64,000 nucleotides of DNA from Carnobacterium gallinarum DSM 4847 (GTDB lineage: Bacteria > Bacillota > Bacilli > Lactobacillales > Carnobacteriaceae), in contig NZ_JQLU01000005.1 in assembly GCF_000744375.1 (NCBI RefSeq), forward strand, positions 2,341,496-2,405,495, in the 5' to 3' direction. The notes beneath the pieces are model-generated. The model was not told where the DNA came from. It searched no databases and worked only from the letters and a program-made list of their open reading frames with translations. This document shows positions 57,587 through 64,000 of this stretch, piece by piece (positions within the stretch are counted from its first letter, which is position 1; every line of letters begins with the position of its first letter). A program made the translations under genes and the position numbers.

Positions 57587-60500
57587 ATGAAAAAGAAATT
57601 TTTATCACTTTTTAGTGTAATGCTGCTTGTAAGTTCTTCTTTAATAGGGACTGTGCAAGCATTTGCGGAGACTACTGAGTCAGAGCAAACACAGGAACAA
57701 GAGGATCAAACTCCAAATAAAGTAGGTTCGTCTGATAGTCTTGAAAATAGTTCAGCTAGTGAGTCAAATGAAAGTATAGTAAGGGATTCTGTTATTCAAA
57801 CCAATAGTGTTGAAGTAACTAATAGTACAATATCTCCCAGTGAATCTTCAACAAACGCACATGAACAGGATTCAGTGTTACAAGAAGAAAATATAAATGG
57901 AAAATCAAGTTTATTAGCTGACACAATTGTATCTGGTAATTTGGGTTCTGTTGCTTGGGAAATTGATGCAGACGGAACCTTGCGTATTGATGGAGGTCAA
58001 TTACCTAACGTTATTATGATAAATAATAGATCACCATTTGATGCATATAAGAATCAAATTATCTCGATTATTTTTGAAGGAAAGGTGACATCAGGTGGAT
58101 CTTTAGAAAATCTATTTTTTGATTTGGGAAAAGTTAAAAGTATAGAAAATCTGAGCTATCTTGATACTAGTCAAACAATTAATATGCAGCGTATGTTCTT
58201 TGGTATGACTGCGTTAACTTCAATTGATGTATCGGGTTTTGACACAAGTAAAGTGTCAAATATGATAATGATGTTTAATAATGCAAGTAGTTTGACATCC
58301 CTTGATCTATCTGATTTTGATACAAGCTCTGTAACAAACATGGGACAAATGTTTTATGGAATGAAGAATTTAACATCCCTTGATTTATCTAATTTTGAAA
58401 CATCTAATCTTACTAATATGTACGCTATGTTTTCCTATTCAGGTATAAAATCACTGAATATATCAAATTTTAATACCTTACAGGCAAAAATGGGGGCAGA
58501 TATTTTTTGGCAAACACCAATTGAGCATATCAAATTAGGAGAAAATTTTGTATTTAAAGATTCTTTGCTAGGCTCACCACCAATTGATAATACTTATATT
58601 GGAAAGTGGCAGAATCAATCTGGGACTCTTTACACTTCTTTAGAGTTAGCCACTAATTATAATGGTGCAACCATGAACGGAGATTGGTACTGGGCAACTT
58701 CGCAAGAAGTTATTGAGGTGATTGATTCATCCATTTATATAGGTGATAAATGGGAAGCGAAAGATAATTTTATTTCTGCTAAGGACAAAGATGGCAATGT
58801 TCTTGATTTTGCAGATATTACAGTAGATGCTAGTCAAGTCGATATCAATCAAGCTGGAACCTACGAAGTGAAGTACAGTTATGGTGGTTTAACAAGTCAT
58901 GCGAAAGTTACGGTAAAAGATAAACAAACAGTGATAAATGTGCATGATTCTACTATTTATGTAGGAGATACTTGGAAAGCTGAAGATAACTTTGACAGTG
59001 CTTTGGATAAAGATGGAAATATAGTTAACTTTGAAAAGCTTACAGTAGATGCTAGTCAAGTCGATATCAATCAAGCTGGAACCTACGAAGTGAAGTACAG
59101 TTATGGTGGTTTAACAAGTCATGCGAAAGTTACGGTAAAAGATAAACAAACAGTGATAAATGTACATGATTCTACTATTTATGTAGGAGATACTTGGAAA
59201 GCCGAAGATAATTTTGACAGTGCTTTGGATAAAGATGGAAATATAGTTAACTTTGAAAAGCTCACAGTAGATGCTAGTCAAGTCGATATCAATCAAGCTG
59301 GAATCTACGAAGTGAAGTACAGTTATGGTGGTTTAACAAGTCATGCGAAAGTTACGGTAAAAGATAAACAAACAGTGATAAATGTACATGATTCTACTAT
59401 TTATGTAGGAGATACTTGGAAAGCCGAAGATAACTTTGACAGTGCTTTGGATAAAGATGGAAATATAGTTAACTTTGAAAAGCTCACAGTAGATGCTAGT
59501 CAAGTCGATATCAATCAAGCTGGAACCTACGAAGTGAAGTACAGTTATGGTGGTTTAACAAGTCATGCGAAAGTTACGGTAAAAGATAAACAAACAGTGA
59601 TAAATGTACATGATTCTACTATTTATGTAGGAGATACTTGGAAAGCCGAAGATAACTTTGACAGTGCTTTGGATAAAGATGGAAATATAGTTAACTTTGA
59701 AAAGCTCACAGTAGATGCTAGTCAAGTCGATATCAATCAAGCTGGAACCTACGAAGTGAAGTACAGTTATGGTGGTTTAACAAGTCATGCGAAAGTTACG
59801 GTAAAAGATAAACAAACAGTGATAAATGTACATGATTCTACTATTTATGTAGGAGATACTTGGAAAGCCGAAGATAACTTTGACAGTGCTTTGGATAAAG
59901 ATGGAAATATAGTTAACTTTGAAAAGCTCACAGTAGATGCTAGTCAAGTCGATATCAATCAAGCTGGAACCTACGAAGTGAAGTACAGTTATGGTGGTTT
60001 AACAAGTCATGCGAAAGTTACGGTAAAAGATAAACAAACAGTGATAAATGTGCATGATTCTACTATTTATGTAGGAGATACTTGGAAAGCTGAAGATAAC
60101 TTTGACAGTGCTTTGGATAAAGATGGAAATATAGTTAACTTTGAAAAGCTCACAGTAGATGCTAGTCAAGTCGATATCAATCAAGCTGGAATCTACGAAG
60201 TGAAGTACAGTTATGGTGGTTTAACAAGTCATGCGAAAGTTACGGTAAAAGATAAACAAACAGTGATAAATGTACATGATTCTACTATTTATGTAGGAGA
60301 TACTTGGAAAGCCGAAGATAATTTTGACAGTGCTTTGGATAAAGATGGAAATACAATATCATTTTCAGACATTATAGTAACGATTGAATCAATGAATACG
60401 AGAATTTTAAATACAAAAAGTCTAGATGCAAGTAAAGTTGGAACTTACAAAGTATCTTATAGTTATGATGGAGTAATGAGCACGATTCAGATTACAGTGA

Positions 60501-60928
60501 AAGATAAACAAACAGTGATAAATGTGCATGACTCTGCTATTTATGTAGGAGATACTTGGAAAGCCGAAGATAACTTTGATAATGCTTTAGATAAAGATGG
60601 AAATATAGTTAACTTTGAAGAGCTCACAGTAGATGTTAGTCAAGTGAATACCAATCAAGCGGGTACCTATGAAGTTGTTTATAATTATGATGGATCGAGC
60701 TCAAAAGCGATTGTGACTGTAAAAGCAGTTGCGGACGAGGAAAATGTCAGCAATGAGAATCATAATAATGATGAAAATACTTCTACTAATAATCAAGCAG
60801 AAAATGACAAACAAGCACTACCTCAAATGGGCGAACTGGACACTATGAATGTTTCTATTTTAGGTCTGATTATGGTAGTAATTTCTCTATTACTGCTTAG
60901 AATTAGAAGAAATGGTTATGCTAAATAG
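57587..60928 (+). CDS. BspA-like, Ig-repeat surface protein with LPQMG anchor
   Basis: A 1113-residue secreted protein. The signal is MKKKFLSLFSVMLLVSSSLI, cut near AFAET. A Ser/Glu-rich linker follows (to about 115), then a BspA-like region (DUF285, about 125-330) of repeats such as NMGQMFYGMKNLTSLDLSNF. Nine Ig-like (Big_3-type) domains of about 74 residues come next. The C-terminus is LPQMGELDTMNVSILGLIMV plus a helix and RIRR tail, a sortase signal with Met instead of the usual Thr. Start chosen at 57587 for its AAAGGAGAG site. It is likely an adhesin fixed to the wall. Confidence 0.9.
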   Translation: MKKKFLSLFSVMLLVSSSLIGTVQAFAETTESEQTQEQEDQTPNKVGSSDSLENSSASESNESIVRDSVIQTNSVEVTNSTISPSESSTNAHEQDSVLQEENINGKSSLLADTIVSGNLGSVAWEIDADGTLRIDGGQLPNVIMINNRSPFDAYKNQIISIIFEGKVTSGGSLENLFFDLGKVKSIENLSYLDTSQTINMQRMFFGMTALTSIDVSGFDTSKVSNMIMMFNNASSLTSLDLSDFDTSSVTNMGQMFYGMKNLTSLDLSNFETSNLTNMYAMFSYSGIKSLNISNFNTLQAKMGADIFWQTPIEHIKLGENFVFKDSLLGSPPIDNTYIGKWQNQSGTLYTSLELATNYNGATMNGDWYWATSQEVIEVIDSSIYIGDKWEAKDNFISAKDKDGNVLDFADITVDASQVDINQAGTYEVKYSYGGLTSHAKVTVKDKQTVINVHDSTIYVGDTWKAEDNFDSALDKDGNIVNFEKLTVDASQVDINQAGTYEVKYSYGGLTSHAKVTVKDKQTVINVHDSTIYVGDTWKAEDNFDSALDKDGNIVNFEKLTVDASQVDINQAGIYEVKYSYGGLTSHAKVTVKDKQTVINVHDSTIYVGDTWKAEDNFDSALDKDGNIVNFEKLTVDASQVDINQAGTYEVKYSYGGLTSHAKVTVKDKQTVINVHDSTIYVGDTWKAEDNFDSALDKDGNIVNFEKLTVDASQVDINQAGTYEVKYSYGGLTSHAKVTVKDKQTVINVHDSTIYVGDTWKAEDNFDSALDKDGNIVNFEKLTVDASQVDINQAGTYEVKYSYGGLTSHAKVTVKDKQTVINVHDSTIYVGDTWKAEDNFDSALDKDGNIVNFEKLTVDASQVDINQAGIYEVKYSYGGLTSHAKVTVKDKQTVINVHDSTIYVGDTWKAEDNFDSALDKDGNTISFSDIIVTIESMNTRILNTKSLDASKVGTYKVSYSYDGVMSTIQITVKDKQTVINVHDSAIYVGDTWKAEDNFDNALDKDGNIVNFEELTVDVSQVNTNQAGTYEVVYNYDGSSSKAIVTVKAVADEENVSNENHNNDENTSTNNQAENDKQALPQMGELDTMNVSILGLIMVVISLLLLRIRRNGYAK
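58708..60732 (+). repeat. Nine tandem Ig-like repeats, 222-bp period
   Basis: Units 2 to 7 are nearly identical DNA with an exact 222-bp step (for example CTACGAAGTG at 58861 and 59083). Units 1, 8 and 9 have diverged. Variants (GTGCATGAT/GTACATGAT, GGAACC/GGAATC) are shared between non-adjacent units, showing repeated unequal exchange. Confidence 0.93.
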
Positions 60929-60997
60929 TAAGAAGCTTCATTATTTATATGGATGGACTAAATGAATTGTTTAATTAGAATAACCAATATTTAAATA

Positions 60998-61036
60998 GAA
61001 GAAGACCTGATAGAACGATGTCAGGTCTTCTTTAAT
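60998..61036 (+). terminator. Terminator after the surface protein gene
   Basis: GAAGACCTGA pairs with TCAGGTCTTC across a 10-base loop, then TTTAATTT. Confidence 0.85.
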
Positions 61037-61349
61037 TTATTTTAAAAATTAATAACTATCTAGTTTCCTTGCTTTTTTCGTAAGTACTAAATCAAATTGT
61101 GAAATTTAAATAATTCTGATGATGGGGATATTCTACTAATAGTGCCACAAGAAGATAAAATAATGCTATTCTTTTGAGAGTTGGTAAGCCACAAGAATCT
61201 ACCAATTGACTAATTTATGGTATTTTACTGATAGAATGTGTAGGGTTAATTATTACAAAATATAGAAAACAGATAAACTATTTGTTAATTACCCAGTAAA
61301 TAATGTTATGTGCCGCTTTGTATAATGATAACGAAGAGCTAAAACAAAT

Positions 61350-61553
61350 GTGTCAGTATGGATTTCTGAAATGATAACTAATAACTCTAGTTTATGGAAT
61401 GAAGATTTAGAAGTTAATACGGTTCATTTAGTAGAAAACTTGATGAAAGAATACATCTATAAGAATCGTGAAAAAATAAAAAGAAATGTGCAATTGAAAA
61501 AAGAAGTTCTTGTTTTACTAGGATTTGTTAGTAGTGAACGGATCAGTTGCTAG
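61350..61553 (+). CDS. Doubtful 67-residue frame, possibly a gene fragment
   Basis: The frame (SLWNEDLEVNTVHLVENLMKE, then IYKNREKIKRNVQLKKEVLV) looks protein-like and helical. There is no proper ribosome site and the start is unclear, so it is more likely the tail of a decayed gene. Confidence 0.25.
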   Translation: MSVWISEMITNNSSLWNEDLEVNTVHLVENLMKEYIYKNREKIKRNVQLKKEVLVLLGFVSSERISC

Positions 61554-61703
61554 TTATATGCATAGAGAGAATATTTCACTAATAGAAGAATAAAGATAAA
61601 ACGCATGGAAACTGGAAGTATTTAATTTTAAAAGAGTAACATTAAGTTTGAATGATAAACATTATTATGATAGAGTGTTTGAATTTAGTCATGAGGTGAT
61701 TTT

Positions 61704-62492
61704 TTGAAAAGAAAGAAAAAAAAGCAATGTGTTCTCTGTCAGGAATATTTTAATAATTCTAATATGAGTGAAGAACATTATCCTGCTAAAAGTACTGGTA
61801 ATGATGATATAGTCGCTTTAGATTTTGGTAAAATGATAGATTCAATGATGTCAGGAGAAGTTAATAAGCATATTTATGACCCACAAAATAAAGGGAAATC
61901 AATTGAAGAAATTAGTGGAGATTATTTTGATAATGAGTTATCATACTCTCTTTATCCTAAAGGTAGAACAATACGTTCACTATGTAGATCTTGTAACACT
62001 TTTTTTGGGAAGTATGATGAAGCTTATAAGAAATTTTTTGATAATGAGGGAGATCCTACAATAATAAAAGGTTTTCAAATTTTGACTAGACTTAAAATTG
62101 TTAAAGCTATATATGCTAAATTTTTATCAGTCCCTGAATGTAAGGGATGGAAGTTTGATTTCATTAATTTTTTAAGAGATGAAAAAATTGAAACTTATAA
62201 CGGAAAGTGGCAAGTTTATTTACTTAAGAGAGATTATAGCACGGATATAATGGGTTTAGGAGGTTTAGAAACTGGTAAAATGGACTGGGATGAAGGAGTT
62301 ATTTTTGAACTGTCAGATGAAAAATTTATTTTTCATTTGATGAACTTTGAGCCCCATGAATGCTACAAATCAATGAACATGAAGGATATTCTTGGGAAAA
62401 ATTATAAGCTTGTCAATGGTCAAGAGGTTCAAGGTGGGTATCATGGACAATTTACGATACAAAATATGTTTGAAGACGGATTTGAAATATAA
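61704..62492 (+). CDS. HNH-endonuclease-like zinc protein
   Basis: A 262-residue protein. Two Cys pairs (CVLCQEYF near residue 9 and CRSCNTFFGKYD near residue 98) bracket an EEHYPAKS motif. This is the Cys-Cys / Glu-His / Cys-Cys-Asn pattern of HNH-type nucleases and related zinc proteins. The C-terminal 150 residues are of unknown fold. TTG start with GAGGTGA upstream. It lies opposite the conjugation genes, so it is probably cargo of a mobile element, perhaps defensive. That role is inference. Confidence 0.6.
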   Translation: MKRKKKKQCVLCQEYFNNSNMSEEHYPAKSTGNDDIVALDFGKMIDSMMSGEVNKHIYDPQNKGKSIEEISGDYFDNELSYSLYPKGRTIRSLCRSCNTFFGKYDEAYKKFFDNEGDPTIIKGFQILTRLKIVKAIYAKFLSVPECKGWKFDFINFLRDEKIETYNGKWQVYLLKRDYSTDIMGLGGLETGKMDWDEGVIFELSDEKFIFHLMNFEPHECYKSMNMKDILGKNYKLVNGQEVQGGYHGQFTIQNMFEDGFEI

Positions 62493-62713
62493 TAAAGAAT
62501 CTGTTTTACACTGATAAAAATATTATAATACATGAAGTTTTGACAATAATGTTTTTAACTGGAAAGTTCAATTGAGAAATTTATAACTGTGGTCTTTAGG
62601 TATTGAAATATCGATGCTTAGGGGCTTTTTTTATACTTGAAAAAATTTGAAATTTTTAATACATATGAGAGCTTCTAGACTTACTAGTAACTCCCATACA
62701 TAAGTATTCTTAT

Positions 62714-63616
62714 CTAGTTGGTAATAATCCAATTTTCTGATTTTCGTAAAATTAGATTAAATTCAGAAGTTTGAGTAGTTTTTGTTGCGGGATCAAGATA
62801 TTTCACTGATACTTGTGTAGCGACTTGATCATTCTCTAATGAATAATTAGAAGAAGTTAGTTCCAAAAATTGATACTCTTTATTAATAGGTTTTAAAGCA
62901 TGATTATTAACGTAGTAGGATAGTTCTTTCTTAGTTGCTTTAGGATAAAGTTTAAAGAATGTTTTTAAGAATGAATCTATTTCATCTGTTGTTTTGGCAT
63001 CTACCGTTCCGTCACTATCATTAGCTTTTGGCTTATAATTTGATTTAGCAGGAATTGAGCTAACCGTTGGATTTTTAACAATAACCATATTTCCTTTATC
63101 ATCCAAATGAACAGTAAGAGTATAAGCAGAATCAACGACTTTCTTTTTATTTTGTTCGGTAATAGTTTGAGTAACAGAAAATAAAACATCAAAGTTATTT
63201 TTATCGATTGGCTTAATATCCCAAAATTGAATGGATTCAACTGTAGAGTTTGTAGGAATGTCAGTCCTCACCATGTCTGTATTTAGGACTTGTAACTCTT
63301 CTGTGAGATAATCTTTTAATTTTTCAGTTCGTTGATCTAATGCTTTTTGATTATGTTCCCAAGAATAGAAAACCGTAATGAAGTTTCGACTGAAGCTTTC
63401 GATTTTATTGGTATCAATGACTCGTTGTTCAGTGACTTCTTTTTCATGAGTCGTATGTTGATCGATGGCTGTAAAGTTTTTATAAACGCCAAAAGTAATA
63501 CTTGTTAAAAGTAAAATCCATAATGCTGTTGTTGTTTTTTTATGCGTTCCGACTTTTATTGTAGGAACTTTTTTGACTTTATTTCGTTTTTCTTTTCTTT
63601 CTAGTTTTATTTTCAT
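62714..63616 (-). CDS. TcpC/Orf13-type conjugal transfer protein
   Basis: A 300-residue protein with a basic cytoplasmic start (MKIKLERKEKRNKVKKVPTI), one helix (about 29-46) and two NTF2-like outer domains. It matches TcpC and Orf13 of Tn916, VirB8-like parts of the conjugation pore. It follows the NlpC/P60 gene by 18 bp on the minus strand, in Tn916 order (orf14 then orf13). Confidence 0.87.
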   Translation of the reverse strand: MKIKLERKEKRNKVKKVPTIKVGTHKKTTTALWILLLTSITFGVYKNFTAIDQHTTHEKEVTEQRVIDTNKIESFSRNFITVFYSWEHNQKALDQRTEKLKDYLTEELQVLNTDMVRTDIPTNSTVESIQFWDIKPIDKNNFDVLFSVTQTITEQNKKKVVDSAYTLTVHLDDKGNMVIVKNPTVSSIPAKSNYKPKANDSDGTVDAKTTDEIDSFLKTFFKLYPKATKKELSYYVNNHALKPINKEYQFLELTSSNYSLENDQVATQVSVKYLDPATKTTQTSEFNLILRKSENWIITN

Positions 63617-63634
63617 GAATGTGATTCCTTTCTC

Positions 63635-64000
63635 TTATTTAGTAATGATTCTACCTGCACCAATCAGATGTTGTTGCCAATAGGATGAGGTAAGATCACC
63701 ATAACCAATGGGATCTCCTGCGTGATACATTTGAGTTGGGGATACGACGATGCCAACATGTGTAACATAGTCTGATGTATCATAGGTTGAGTGGAAGAAA
63801 ACTAAGTCCCCAGCTTTTGCTTCAGTTAGTGGAATATGTTGTGTGGCGTCATACTGTGCTTGAGCGATTCTAGGAAGGGTTATGCCTGCTTTTCCAAAAC
63901 ACCATAACGTAAGACCACTACAATCAAAACTTGTCTCAGGGCTGGCGCCACCAAAGACGTAAGGATAGCCCTGATACTTCAACGCTTCATCCATGATTGC
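63635..64000 (-). CDS. Tn916 Orf14-type NlpC/P60 cell-wall hydrolase (partial)
   Basis: The C-terminal 121 residues are visible; the frame is open to the window edge, so the N-terminal part is outside. The NlpC/P60 domain is clear: catalytic Cys in TSFDCSGLTLWCFGKAG, His in YVTHVGIVVS and a second His in MYHAGDPIGY. It is very close to Orf14/CwlT of Tn916, where a lysozyme-like domain precedes it. It locally opens peptidoglycan for the mating channel. Confidence 0.92.
   Translation of the reverse strand, partial: AIMDEALKYQGYPYVFGGASPETSFDCSGLTLWCFGKAGITLPRIAQAQYDATQHIPLTEAKAGDLVFFHSTYDTSDYVTHVGIVVSPTQMYHAGDPIGYGDLTSSYWQQHLIGAGRIITK

Larger units (their letters stand above)
60929..61703. other. 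Gap with terminator and doubtful gene remnants
   Basis: After the terminator at 60998-61036 these 775 bp show no convincing gene. Short frames such as DDGDILLIVPQEDKIMLFF (near 61118) and MLCAALYNDNEELKQMCQYG (near 61306) resemble gene fragments. A 67-codon frame follows at 61350. Confidence 0.45.

Noticed and set aside
58889..60184. Six regularly spaced 61-codon frames on the minus strand
   Set aside because: They are shadows of the 222-bp Ig repeats in the surface protein gene.

Overview
The window is AT-rich DNA from a low-GC Gram-positive bacterium of the order Lactobacillales. A Carnobacterium-like species is my best guess. It rests on the mix of a DUF2969 protein, a PsaA-type manganese transporter, a SUF cluster in the order C-D-S-U-B, T-box control of methionine uptake, a lactococcin-972 locus and Tn916-type conjugation genes; no marker gene proves it.

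Positions 1-24.7 kb look like ordinary chromosome. They hold the end of alanine dehydrogenase, a DUF2969 protein, psaBCA (manganese uptake) behind two DtxR/MntR-like operators, a YihY-type membrane protein, an ArcD-like antiporter, a RodA/FtsW protein, an ArsC/Spx-like protein paired with a GcvH-like protein, and metNIQ behind a T-box. Next come a regulator that fuses a dead ABC-ATPase domain to a LytTR domain, upstream of an ABC exporter, then a VOC protein. A lactococcin-972-type locus follows on the minus strand: its ABC pair is intact but the bacteriocin gene is broken. A class-I glutamine amidotransferase-like hydrolase and sufCDSUB close this part.

From 24.7 kb onward the DNA is accessory. 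A tyrosine integrase sits just behind sufB, followed by a divergent repressor, an excisionase/AlpA-like protein and an archaeo-eukaryotic-type primase, which is the layout of a phage satellite or small integrative element. Then comes a module of two divergent XRE regulators, a zinc-ribbon membrane protein, a second membrane protein and a DUF4767 lipoprotein.

The most striking part is 33.7-52.9 kb, a one-direction locus of about 19 kb encoding a complete monoderm type IV pilus. It has an assembly ATPase (PilB), a retraction-type ATPase (PilT), platform protein (PilC), major pilin, three minor pilin-like proteins, prepilin peptidase (PilD), PilM, PilN, PilO and a 1247-residue DUF5057 protein with a duplicated module, likely the adhesin. 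Less usual partners lead the operon: a signal peptidase I, a membrane coiled-coil protein, a soluble coiled-coil protein and a GH73 peptidoglycan hydrolase on a Ser/Glu-repeat stalk. A LytTR response regulator follows. Its partner histidine kinase gene is cut in two by an IS256-family element with a 9-bp target duplication. A second copy of the same IS, in opposite orientation and without a target duplication, lies at the other end of the pilus locus.

The right end carries gene relics, a BspA-like surface protein with nine Ig-like repeats and an LPQMG anchor, an HNH-like zinc protein, and two minus-strand genes matching the Tn916 conjugation proteins Orf13 (TcpC) and Orf14 (NlpC/P60 hydrolase). 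The window therefore probably ends inside an integrative conjugative element. Whether the integrase, pilus and conjugation parts form one element or several nested ones cannot be settled from this window.
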